From JAXHUM01 sp034189325 (GTDB taxonomy: Bacteria > Desulfobacterota > DSM-4660 > Desulfatiglandales > Desulfatiglandaceae): a stretch of 38,293 nt of DNA. A program made the position numbers and the translations under genes. This document shows, piece after piece, positions 7,390 through 14,485 of this stretch. The notes below the pieces were generated by a model. The model was not told where the DNA came from and did no database searches. It worked only from the letters and a program-made list of their open reading frames with translations. The stretch is taken from positions 1 to 38,293 of the forward strand of contig JAXHUM010000121.1 in assembly GCA_034189325.1 (NCBI GenBank), read 5' to 3'. Numbering within the stretch: the stretch's first letter is position 1; each line of letters starts with the position of its first letter.

Positions 7390-7704
7390 ATGACTTTTTG
7401 GAATTTAGATACATTAAAGCTCGAAGAGTTCCGACCAGGCATTACGAGTAGGGCGGAATTTGGAGACAATTTGATTATGGTATGTATGGAGATTGAAGCG
7501 GGAAGAGAAGATGCGGGACACAAACATAACTTTGACCAATGTGGCATTGTGTTGGAGGGCCAGGTTGAGATGTCTATTGGTGACGAGCGCAAATTGCTGA
7601 AACCCAATGAGTCCTATTTCATACCATCGAGGGTTCAGCATGGTTGGAAAACCTTTGACAATTCAGTGAAGATACTGGACATATCATTGAAGGAGCCCAG
7701 TTGA
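7390..7704 (+). CDS. Small cupin-domain protein
   Basis: This is a single cupin barrel of 104 residues. The first cupin motif reads AGHKHNFDQCGIVLEG, giving H-x-H with Gln where glutamate is usual. The second reads YFIPSRVQHGWK with its histidine, so three histidines and a glutamine could bind a metal. The frame is open upstream to 7333, but AAGGGAGATACA before the ATG at 7390 and the start of homology support the shorter form. Cupins of this size serve as small isomerases, dioxygenases or sugar- and ligand-binding proteins, and no specific activity can be assigned. It lies between a flavoprotein and an ADP-ribosylglycohydrolase. Confidence 0.8.
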   Translation: MTFWNLDTLKLEEFRPGITSRAEFGDNLIMVCMEIEAGREDAGHKHNFDQCGIVLEGQVEMSIGDERKLLKPNESYFIPSRVQHGWKTFDNSVKILDISLKEPS

Positions 7705-7731
7705 AGGGATGATTGGGGGAAAGGACAGGAT

Positions 7732-8508
7732 ATGATAGGCGCAATTGCCGGGGACATTATCGGGTCTGTCTATGAGCGATCCCCTATCAAGAACAAAAAA
7801 TTCCCTCTCTTCCATCCTCAATGCCGCTTCACAGACGACACCGTCCTCACCGTTGCAGTGGCCGAAGCTATCCTGACGGGTCGCCCTTACAAACAATCAA
7901 TGCTCGATCTGGGCCGACGCTACCCAAGAGCAGGCTACGGCGGATCCTTTATCGGCTGGCTATACTCCGATCATCCGAAGCCTTACAACAGTTGGGGCAA
8001 CGGATCCGCCATGCGAGTCAGTCCTGTCGGGTTTGCCTTCAACACAGAAGAGGACGTACTGGGCGAAGCCAAAAAAACCGCCATTGTCTCCCATAACCAT
8101 CCCGAGGGAATCAGGGGAGCGCAAGCAACGGCCTTTGCAGTCTTTCTCGCCCGAAAGGGCCTTACCAAGGCGCAGATCAGGGACATGGTCGGCCGACGCT
8201 TCGGATACAATATGTACCGGACTGTGGACGACATCCGTCCCACCTACTCTTTCGATGTTTCCTGCCAGGGAACCGTGCCGGAGGCGATCATCGCCTTTCT
8301 GGATTCAATATCCTACGAGGACGCAGTGCGCAACGCAGTCTCACTCGGTGGGGACAGTGATACGCTTGCCTGCATAACCGGCGGGATCGCCGAGGCCTTC
8401 TATCGAGGTGTGCCTGATGCTGTTCGATCAAAGTTGAGAGAGCTTTTGCCCCATGATCTTTTGGAGATTACTGAAGCGTTTTGCGAGAAGTACACCCAGG
8501 GACTTTGA
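7732..8508 (+). CDS. ADP-ribosylglycohydrolase family protein
   Basis: This 258-residue, mostly helical, dimetal hydrolase removes ADP-ribose from proteins or small molecules. The family signatures are present: GAIAGDIIGS at the N-terminus, the first metal site FTDDTVLT (about residues 33-40), GNGSAMRVSP in the middle, and the C-terminal metal site SLGGDSDTLACITGG. The length and the order of motifs match DraG/ARH-type enzymes. AGGACAGGAT precedes the ATG. No nitrogenase genes, ADP-ribosyltransferase or DarT/DarG-type partner is visible nearby, so the substrate is open. It sits 27 nt after the cupin gene, in the same direction. Confidence 0.88.
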   Translation: MIGAIAGDIIGSVYERSPIKNKKFPLFHPQCRFTDDTVLTVAVAEAILTGRPYKQSMLDLGRRYPRAGYGGSFIGWLYSDHPKPYNSWGNGSAMRVSPVGFAFNTEEDVLGEAKKTAIVSHNHPEGIRGAQATAFAVFLARKGLTKAQIRDMVGRRFGYNMYRTVDDIRPTYSFDVSCQGTVPEAIIAFLDSISYEDAVRNAVSLGGDSDTLACITGGIAEAFYRGVPDAVRSKLRELLPHDLLEITEAFCEKYTQGL

Positions 8509-8728
8509 GGCATCGAATCACTTGGCGACCATGAGGCTGGTGTTTAATAGCCGGAAGTGATAGTGTTGAGCATACCGTACATACCCAAAATAAGCGAGGA
8601 CAAAGTCCTTATGCCCGGTGTTCTCGGAATGCCTACGTGGGGAGAAGTGAAGACTCAATCATGAAGCCGTATCCATAGATTAAGGGGGAGCCTCCACAAA
8701 TCAAGAACGCCTAATGAAGGAGGAAGAG

Positions 8729-9619
8729 ATGAAGAGTGTAACCGAACTTCTAGGTTGTAAGTATCCGATTATTCAAGGGGCCATGGGTGTCATCTGCAAT
8801 CCGGAGATGGTTGCAGCCGTGTCCGAAGCAGGCGGGTACGGAGTGCTGGCTACGGCCTTTCAGAAAGATCCGAAGAAGCTCCTTGAACAGGTTGAATCGG
8901 TCAAGAGACTGACTGACAAGCCTTTTGGGGCCAACCTGATGGCGGTCAATCCTTTGTCCTTGGACTTCGCCGAGATCCTTGCAGATGCGGGAATCAAAGC
9001 GGTTACAACATCGGGTGGTTTGCCCGACAGAATTGTCTCCTTTTTAAAGGAGAGGAATATCAGAGTTTTCCATGTCGTTGCCACGGCGGCAAACGCGGTC
9101 AAGGCAGAGGCCGCCGGAGTGGACGCCGTTATAGCCGAAGGTTCCGAATCGGGTGGAATGCAGGGCTTCAACGGCGCTTCGACCCTCGTCCTGGTACCCT
9201 TGGTGGCCGATGCGGTCGATATCCCGGTTCTGGCAGCAGGAGGAATAGGCGACGCACGAGGATACAGGGCTGCTTTTGCTTTGGGGGCCCAGGGAGTTCA
9301 AATAGGTACCCGGTTTATTGCCTCCAAGGAATGCATTGCCCATCGCGCGTATAAGGATTTTTTGGTTTCCGCCGCCGAAACCGATACCCGGCTGATGAAC
9401 TGGGAGTGGGCCCAGGCCCGTGTGGTGAAGACACCGTTGGTGGAAAAGACCCCAGATGGTCCCAGCAAGGCCGATTTTGCAGCCATGGAAGCAAAAATGG
9501 AGCAAGCCTGGGTAAATGGTGATACAGAGGCCACCATCCTTCCAGCGGGTCAGATTACCGGTATGATAAAGGAAGTCAGAAGCGTCCGTGAAATCATTGA
9601 AGGAATCGTCGCTGAATAG
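8729..9619 (+). CDS. Nitronate monooxygenase / FabK-like FMN TIM-barrel protein
   Basis: This 296-residue TIM-barrel flavoprotein belongs to the family of nitronate monooxygenase (2-nitropropane dioxygenase) and enoyl-ACP reductase FabK. It has IIQGAMGVICNP at the N-terminus, the family GANLMAVNP strand, the phosphate-binding VLAAGGIGDARG, and ALGAQGVQIGTRF. The segment that normally reads EG-x-E-(A/S)-GGH, with the catalytic histidine, reads EGSESGGM here (Met144). AAGGAGG lies 5 nt before the ATG at 8729; the ATG at 8714 sits on that site and is rejected. Because the histidine is missing, neither nitronate oxidation nor enoyl reduction is certain. Confidence 0.82.
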   Translation: MKSVTELLGCKYPIIQGAMGVICNPEMVAAVSEAGGYGVLATAFQKDPKKLLEQVESVKRLTDKPFGANLMAVNPLSLDFAEILADAGIKAVTTSGGLPDRIVSFLKERNIRVFHVVATAANAVKAEAAGVDAVIAEGSESGGMQGFNGASTLVLVPLVADAVDIPVLAAGGIGDARGYRAAFALGAQGVQIGTRFIASKECIAHRAYKDFLVSAAETDTRLMNWEWAQARVVKTPLVEKTPDGPSKADFAAMEAKMEQAWVNGDTEATILPAGQITGMIKEVRSVREIIEGIVAE

Positions 9620-9682
9620 GGATCGCTCATTCGCCCTCCTTTGCGATGAAAGAGCCCTTCCAATTATCAGGAGGATTTTCTT

Positions 9683-10228
9683 ATGCTTGAAGATTACAGT
9701 GGGGAATTTAACGGCACTATCGAGTTTGAGAAATTTTCGAGAGAGGCCCTCGTCGGGTTGCTAAAGGTCTATGCGAAGCTCTATTCTGCCATTGATGGTT
9801 TCTGGTACCTTTCCGTAAAAGAGAGGATAGATGACGATGAGGCCCTGGCCTGCGATATGTGGGTGTGGAACAAGGCCGTCAAGTACGAGCTGGATAGGCT
9901 TGTCAAGGTTTTGAAAATCGAAGGTAAGAATGTGACTTCACTTATGAAGGCCCTTCAAATGAGTCCGTGGTTTTGGGTATTCAAATACAATATGGACATA
10001 GACAACGATGACCACGCCATACTGACGATCACGGAATGCCCCACCTTAGCGGCCTTGGAGAAGGAAGGGACCGGCAGGGAAAAGCGAATATGTCAGGTGG
10101 TGGAACCGATGATTTTTCAGGAATATGCCGACTATTTCAACCCTTCCATTAAGGTAGACTACCTGGAGATACCTCCACGAAAGAACAGGAACGGCATCTG
10201 CTGCCGGTGGGAATTCACGATGGAGTAA
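9683..10228 (+). CDS. DUF6125-like protein of unknown function
   Basis: This soluble protein of 181 residues has no signal peptide or membrane segment. It is rich in aromatic residues (GFWYLS, MWVWNKAVKYE, MSPWFWVFKYN) and ends with a conserved-looking block: TECPTLAALEKEG, GREKRICQVVEP and NGICCRWEFTM. I associate this pattern with DUF6125 proteins of Desulfobacterota, which are compared with the ATC-hydrolase fold, though I cannot verify the match. Cys and acidic residues of the terminal block are the likely functional site. GGAGGATTTTCTT precedes the ATG. It lies between the NMO-like gene and the MaoC pair, suggesting a role in the same acyl or aromatic pathway. Confidence 0.7.
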   Translation: MLEDYSGEFNGTIEFEKFSREALVGLLKVYAKLYSAIDGFWYLSVKERIDDDEALACDMWVWNKAVKYELDRLVKVLKIEGKNVTSLMKALQMSPWFWVFKYNMDIDNDDHAILTITECPTLAALEKEGTGREKRICQVVEPMIFQEYADYFNPSIKVDYLEIPPRKNRNGICCRWEFTME

Positions 10229-10359
10229 TGCCTGTCTTATTATTGGGTCAAGATATGTGAAACAGGTATGGTCCGGTAATTAGTGAATAAACAGGATATG
10301 GATATCTCATTCCGTACCCTTGAAAAGTCCCCCTTTCATTTATCGAGAGGCATGAAAAA

Positions 10360-10863
10360 GTGAGCCGGGAAAAGACAATCAGCGCTAGACAGGCCCGTGA
10401 CTTGTTGGGGAAAGAGATGATCTTTCAGGCGTCTCATCCGATCGGTGAGGAGATAATAAGGAGATTCGCAGCGACTATCGGTGATTGGAATCCCTTGTAT
10501 TGGGATGCTGGATTTGCCGGGAAAAGCCCCTATGGTGGGATCACTGCTCCACCTACACTCCTTTTTGAACTGACCTATGACCTTCAGACAGCCATTGGTG
10601 AAGATGGACTTTATGGCGGATTTAGAAAATGGCTGGGATGTGACGTCAACCTCCAGCGAGCAGGCAATGACTACGAGATGATCCAGCCGGTTGTTCCGGG
10701 AGACATTATATCGTTCAGGAGGAGAGTCGTCGATGTACAGGAGAAAAAGGGAAAGAAGGGGAGATTCGCCTTTCTTCTCTCAGAGGTAAGGTACACAAAT
10801 CAACGGGGCGAAGTCCTAGGGATCGATAGAGAGACCTTGGCCCTTCCTTTGAATGAAGACTGA
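10360..10863 (+). CDS. MaoC-type dehydratase, N-terminal (FAS1-like) half
   Basis: This hotdog-fold protein of 167 residues matches the MaoC_dehydrat_N / FAS1-like dehydratase half. It shows FAATIGDWNPLYWD, the counterpart of the hydratase motif GD-x-N-P-x-H, but with tyrosine instead of the catalytic histidine, followed by YGGITAPPTLLF. The C-terminal strand ends GEVLGIDRETLALPL. The start is GTG, 9 nt after GAGAGG. With the next gene 23 nt downstream it probably forms a heteromeric enoyl-CoA hydratase in which this subunit binds substrate and the partner supplies the Asp/His pair, as in split MaoC enzymes of steroid degradation (ChsH1/ChsH2). The analogy is structural; the substrate is not known. 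Confidence 0.82.
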   Translation: MSREKTISARQARDLLGKEMIFQASHPIGEEIIRRFAATIGDWNPLYWDAGFAGKSPYGGITAPPTLLFELTYDLQTAIGEDGLYGGFRKWLGCDVNLQRAGNDYEMIQPVVPGDIISFRRRVVDVQEKKGKKGRFAFLLSEVRYTNQRGEVLGIDRETLALPLNED

Positions 10864-10886
10864 AGAGTTGAGGAGGGTAGGAGTCT

Positions 10887-11297
10887 ATGAAATTTGAGGA
10901 CATCAAAGTCGGCGACCCCGTACCTGGGCTGAAACAGGATGTCACAATAATTGGGATGGCGATGTATTGCGGTATCACCTGGGATTTTGCAAGACAGCAC
11001 TATGATCACCAATTTGCCGGGACCCTTGGCTATGAAGGCCCTGTGGTGGACCCTCAGATGTACGGAGCGTTTTTGGCCAGGATGCTGACCGATTGGATCG
11101 CTGAAAAAGGAAGAATCAGAAGACTGGCCATGCGATACATGGCACCGGCCTACTTAGGGGATACACTCAGCTATTCCGGAAAAGTGGCGGAGGTCTCTTC
11201 CGAGCAAGGGAATAGGCATATACGCTGTGAGTTGTTTGTAGAAGAACAAAAGGGGAGAGTGATCGTAAAAGGATCGGCAGATGTCCTCTTTTTCTGA
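10887..11297 (+). CDS. MaoC-type enoyl-CoA hydratase, C-terminal half
   Basis: This hotdog protein of 136 residues carries the catalytic pair of the hydratase-2 family. WDFARQHYDHQFAG contains the Asp and, five residues later, the His followed by YD, and then GYEGPVVDP in place of the common G-P-I-V-H-G. It is preceded by a good GAGGAGGGTAGGAG site. It is a stand-alone half of the double-hotdog enzyme, coupled to the N-type half just upstream. Together they would add water across an alpha,beta-unsaturated acyl-CoA. The final segment VIVKGSADVLF fits the last strand of the fold. Genes of this type are often found in anaerobic aromatic, steroid or fatty-acid degradation blocks. Confidence 0.82.
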   Translation: MKFEDIKVGDPVPGLKQDVTIIGMAMYCGITWDFARQHYDHQFAGTLGYEGPVVDPQMYGAFLARMLTDWIAEKGRIRRLAMRYMAPAYLGDTLSYSGKVAEVSSEQGNRHIRCELFVEEQKGRVIVKGSADVLFF

Positions 11298-11386
11298 GTC
11301 TCATCGAGGACCCTGCTGGATGATAGTCTGTTGAAAGGTCTCTCGTTAAAGGCACCCAATAAAGCGAGAGTTGAAGGAGAAAAGAG

Positions 11387-12040
11387 ATGAAAGAACCGAT
11401 TAGGGAGTACTGGAAGATACGTCTCATAGAGATCCAAAAGGCGCTCGAAAAAAACAACTTTGAGGCCTTTGTTGCCAATGACATTCCATCGGCAAAGAGC
11501 CTGGTCCTTGAGGAGATCCTCCCAGAGATCGGGGCCAAGAGCATTGCGTGGGGAGGTTCCATGACTTTCCTGGAAACAGGACTCTACGCTGAGATCAAAA
11601 AAAAGACCGAACTGGAGATCTTTGACACCTTCGACAAAAGTCTTTCACCAACGGATGCCCTTGAACTGCGAAGGAGGGCCCTGCTTGCGGATCTCTTTAT
11701 AACAGGCACCAATGCCTTAACCGAGATCGGCCAGCTGGTCAATCTCGACATGTACGGGAATCGGATTTGTGGGATCACTTTTGGTCCCAGGCATGTGATC
11801 ATTTTAGCGGGTCGCAACAAGATAGTCCCTGACCTGGAACAGGCTATGTTGAGGATCAAGGATTATGTTGCGCCGGCCAATGCCATACGGCTGGGCAAGA
11901 AGACGCCCTGCGCACAGACCTCGTTGTGCGAGGAATGCAACAGCCCTGATCGGATCTGCAACACCTGGACTGTCACTGAAAAGTCGTTTCCAAAGGGGAG
12001 GATCAAGGTCCTCCTCATCAATGAGGACATGGGTCTGTAG
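11387..12040 (+). CDS. LUD-domain protein (lactate utilization / YkgG-like)
   Basis: This 217-residue protein has the LUD (DUF162) fold, related to LutC/YkgG and the C-terminal part of LutB. The recognisable parts are the N-terminal helix pair, SIAWGGSMTFLETGL (about residues 44-58), ALLADLFITGTNALTEIGQLVN, and a C-terminal cysteine cluster CAQTSLCEECNSPDRICN (about residues 176-193) that could bind an Fe-S centre. Stand-alone LUD proteins with this tail are common in anaerobes, and their exact job is unsettled. LutA and LutB are absent here, so lactate oxidation should not be assumed. GAAGGAGAAAAGAG precedes the ATG. Confidence 0.82.
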   Translation: MKEPIREYWKIRLIEIQKALEKNNFEAFVANDIPSAKSLVLEEILPEIGAKSIAWGGSMTFLETGLYAEIKKKTELEIFDTFDKSLSPTDALELRRRALLADLFITGTNALTEIGQLVNLDMYGNRICGITFGPRHVIILAGRNKIVPDLEQAMLRIKDYVAPANAIRLGKKTPCAQTSLCEECNSPDRICNTWTVTEKSFPKGRIKVLLINEDMGL

Positions 12041-12068
12041 AGAATGAAGACCCTTTTTCAAATGTTTC

Positions 12069-12485
12069 CTAGAACATGCTGTCCTTGATAATCCGGAAGG
12101 CCCCTTGACCAATGGCCAGGAGATTTCCCTCTTGGTCATGGATATCCGCACGACCAAAACTCATCCTTTTGGTGCGATGGGTGGCCCAGGCAGAGCAGAT
12201 AATAAGGTCTGTTTGTGCTCGGGAGGTGAATTGGATGTCCAAATTGATCGTCGTGCAACTCTGGCCGGACTCCAGCAGCGTACAAATCGCCCAAGACAGG
12301 GTCGTGTCCATCTGTGTAAACAGTATGCCTCCGTGAGGTTGGCCTGGAAAAGGCCAGCATAGATCGGCATTCGGCTCCAGCCTCGAGCGTGCTCTTCCCT
12401 TTTCCGCTTCCTCAATGGTAATCCCGAGACTATTGTAGAGGGTGTTGTTGTTCAATCGATCGAGTATTTCCTGGGTCATTTCCAT
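12069..12485 (-). CDS. PaaI-type hotdog thioesterase
   Basis: This 138-residue hotdog protein is predicted to hydrolyse acyl-CoA thioesters. The PaaI/YbgC-like helix reads GQPHGGILFTQMDTTLSWAI, with HGG (His51) and an acidic residue nine positions on (Asp60); the remaining strands follow through IDIQ-like and GRADIHDQEG segments. The frame is open upstream to 12590, but that extension is not thioesterase-like. The ATG at 12485, or at 12479 with AGAGG 9 nt upstream, is more likely. It is convergent with the LUD gene (28 nt between stops) and downstream of the alpha/beta hydrolase on the same strand. A scavenging role for stalled CoA esters of the neighbouring pathway is an inference. Confidence 0.8.
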   Translation of the reverse strand: MEMTQEILDRLNNNTLYNSLGITIEEAEKGRARSRLEPNADLCWPFPGQPHGGILFTQMDTTLSWAICTLLESGQSCTTINLDIQFTSRAQTDLIICSAWATHRTKRMSFGRADIHDQEGNLLAIGQGAFRIIKDSMF

Positions 12486-12593
12486 AGGCCTCTGATCTCC
12501 TCCTTGGTATGGACTGCCTGATAGGGGACAAAGTCCGTTGATATAGGTTTCGGATGAGTCTCTTGACGATGACAGGGACCGATACCTCACTAT

Positions 12594-13370
12594 TCACGAC
12601 GCACAACATCTCTCGAAAAATGAGAGAATATGTTTTTGATATTCGTCAGGCTGTTCCTCATAGGTGTTATGTCCGCAATTCGGTAGGACCGCCAGTTCTC
12701 CCTGGGGCAAAGCCCTGTACATCATGAGGGATTGTTCAACGTCAAACAGGCGGCTCCTATCGGGATAGATGACCAGGGCGGGGCAGGCAACTTTTTTGAG
12801 TGTACCTCTCAGGTCAAACACCCCTGAACCGTAGGCCCCTCCCATTTCCATGAAAAGCGCGTAAAGCTCTTGAGCGTAGGAGTCCCCGTGCCATTCTATC
12901 AGTTTTCCCCTAAACTCCGTGTCGGTGTCTTCAAAAGAGGCAAACATCTTATCCTTACAGAGCTCCCCAACGGTCGTTTTGCTGTAACAGAGAGTGCTGG
13001 ACGAGACAATGGCCCTTACTCTTTCCGGATATTCGGCGGCAAAGTGAAATCCTACGGCGCCACCTTCGCATTGTCCAACGATATTGATCGGTTTATCTAC
13101 GTCCAGATGTCTGAGTAAGACAGACAACTCGTGAATGCTTTTGGGATTGTATTGATCGTTTAGGTAATAGTCCCTAAAACCCTCCCCCTTTTCCGATTTT
13201 CCAAACCCCCTTCGATCATAGACGATGACCTTGTAACATTTAGAAAAGGCAGGAAGGAATTTCTCCCACATTCTTGTACATCCAATGCCGTGGTGTATCA
13301 GTATGAGGGGATCGCCGTCACCATGCACTTCGTAGTAGATATCGACCCCTTCAATCCTTTGTCGTGGCAT
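12594..13370 (-). CDS. Alpha/beta hydrolase with cysteine at the nucleophile position
   Basis: This 258-residue alpha/beta-fold hydrolase has an oxyanion-hole region LILIHHGIG (about residues 22-30), then VIVYDRRGFGKSE, and the nucleophile elbow VGQCEGGAVG, where the usual serine is Cys101. Asp204 or Asp210 (IYPDRSRLFDV) and His234 (NCGHNT) complete a catalytic triad. AAGGAGGATATC stands directly before the ATG at 13370; the upstream open frame to 13463 is not used. A Cys nucleophile is known in dienelactone hydrolases, but the overall sequence looks more like esterases and C-C hydrolases. It probably acts with the adjacent thioesterase. The gap of 108 nt to that gene allows cotranscription. 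Confidence 0.85.
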   Translation of the reverse strand: MPRQRIEGVDIYYEVHGDGDPLILIHHGIGCTRMWEKFLPAFSKCYKVIVYDRRGFGKSEKGEGFRDYYLNDQYNPKSIHELSVLLRHLDVDKPINIVGQCEGGAVGFHFAAEYPERVRAIVSSSTLCYSKTTVGELCKDKMFASFEDTDTEFRGKLIEWHGDSYAQELYALFMEMGGAYGSGVFDLRGTLKKVACPALVIYPDRSRLFDVEQSLMMYRALPQGELAVLPNCGHNTYEEQPDEYQKHILSFFERCCAS

Positions 13371-13490
13371 GATATCCTCCTTAGGTCGTTGGATTTCAGA
13401 TGACCTCCGGCATAACAGTCGGGTTCCCGAGCACCAAGAGAGAAACCGGAAGTGGTCCATCAAGTCGTTTTGTATGAAGGGAATCTCTAT

Positions 13491-13904
13491 TTAAGGCACT
13501 ACTTTCCTCCTTAATATTTTCGTTTTCCCTCTCCTTATTTTACTCTCTATTCGTTTTTCCTGAGACCCTTTGGATGGTTTGGTAGGTCTTCTCTTTTTAG
13601 GGGTGACGGCCACGCTTTTTATCAGGGCCTCCAACCGGTTGAGCGCATCTTCCTTATTCTTCTCCTGGGTACGGTACTTTTGTGCCTTGATAATCAAGAC
13701 ACCCTCTTTTGAAATCCGACGATCGTTCAGGGCCAGAAGTCTTTCTTTGAGCAGATCAGGTAATGACGATGCCTTGATATCAAAACGTAAATGAACTGCA
13801 GTAGATACCTTATTAACGTTCTGGCCACCTGCACCTCGCGCACGAACCGCGTGTATCTCTATGTCGGTGTCGGGGATAATGATCTGATCGGATATTTTAA
13901 GCAT
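13491..13904 (-). CDS. arfB: Alternative ribosome-rescue factor ArfB (YaeJ)
   Basis: This 137-residue peptidyl-tRNA hydrolase frees ribosomes stalled without a stop codon. The release-factor loop ARGAGGQNVNKVSTAVHL holds the GGQ motif at residues 26-28, and the C-terminal third (from about residue 95) is a lysine/arginine-rich tail that enters the empty mRNA channel. The length is normal for ArfB and the codon-recognition domains of RF1/RF2 are absent. No clear Shine-Dalgarno sequence precedes the ATG. The gene ends 120 nt before the alpha/beta hydrolase start and is followed in the same direction by that gene, without an obvious functional link. Confidence 0.92.
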   Translation of the reverse strand: MLKISDQIIIPDTDIEIHAVRARGAGGQNVNKVSTAVHLRFDIKASSLPDLLKERLLALNDRRISKEGVLIIKAQKYRTQEKNKEDALNRLEALIKSVAVTPKKRRPTKPSKGSQEKRIESKIRRGKTKILRRKVVP

Positions 13905-13964
13905 GAAGACATTCGCCCGAGACCGCGTAAGGAAAAAAACAGGAGGTCTCTATCGAGTGGTCAT

Positions 13965-14201
13965 TCACTCTTCATTCACCATATCCTCCATTTCTTCCAA
14001 TCTCTTTTCCTGCTGATCCTTGACGGAATCAGCCTTTTCGAGAGGGGCAAGGATTTTACGGGATGTCTCCTTTACAGCCCTATCGATGCCTGTTTCAGTT
14101 GTTTCGTCCTGTGTCCCAGACTCGTCATGGCTGGAACAGGCCGCAAATAAAAGGCTCCCAAAAACCAGGGCCGACACTAGAAATAAGGACAGCTTTTTCA
14201 T
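13965..14201 (-). CDS. Small predicted lipoprotein
   Basis: This 78-residue protein has a typical lipoprotein signal: MKK, a hydrophobic stretch to residue 21, and the lipobox LFAAC with the lipidated cysteine at position 22. The mature part of about 57 residues is acidic and polar (SSHDESGTQDETTETG) and ends in a probable coiled helix (KDQQEKRLEEMEDMVNEE). SerSer after Cys22 argues against inner-membrane retention by an aspartate at position +2. GAGGTGACGAT precedes the ATG. I do not recognise a family. It lies 60 nt upstream of arfB, in the same direction. Confidence 0.75.
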   Translation of the reverse strand: MKKLSLFLVSALVFGSLLFAACSSHDESGTQDETTETGIDRAVKETSRKILAPLEKADSVKDQQEKRLEEMEDMVNEE

Positions 14202-14318
14202 ATCGTCACCTCAAAAGATCTGTTTTATATCCATCAACGCAAACATCATTGGACCGGGTATTTTCTCGATCAATATTGGGTTGAAAGAAAAAAATTAATA
14301 AACATGGACCCTTTTCTT

Positions 14319-14346
14319 ATGATATCATGATCATGGATATTATAAT
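14319..14346 (+). promoter_or_regulatory. Candidate promoter with overlapping palindromes upstream of PFK-2/FBPase-2
   Basis: Two overlapping palindromes, ATGATATCAT (14319-14328) and CATGATCATG (14326-14335), are followed at 14341-14346 by a perfect TATAAT. The region where a -35 box would lie (about 14317-14323) is inside the first palindrome and matches TTGACA poorly, as expected for a regulated promoter. The start codon of the plus-strand gene is 140 nt downstream. The divergent lipoprotein gene starts 118 nt to the left, so the site could affect both. Confidence 0.4.
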
Positions 14347-14485
14347 CAAGGCCTTTTTTCCTAGAGAGGGCCGAAAAGAACGTGAAAGGGGGTTGTTTCT
14401 CAAGGATCAGCTCCTGTTCTCATTGTCGGGACGTCACTTCAGGCTCCCAAAGGATTCATTTATTTGAACCACATCGTAAGGAAAG

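Noticed and set aside
8509..8728. Group II intron or RNA-gene remnant before the NMO-like gene
   Set aside because: A few intron-like phrases and a small AGGAC-AAA-GTCCT hairpin are visible, but no conserved domain V or other recognisable RNA structure.
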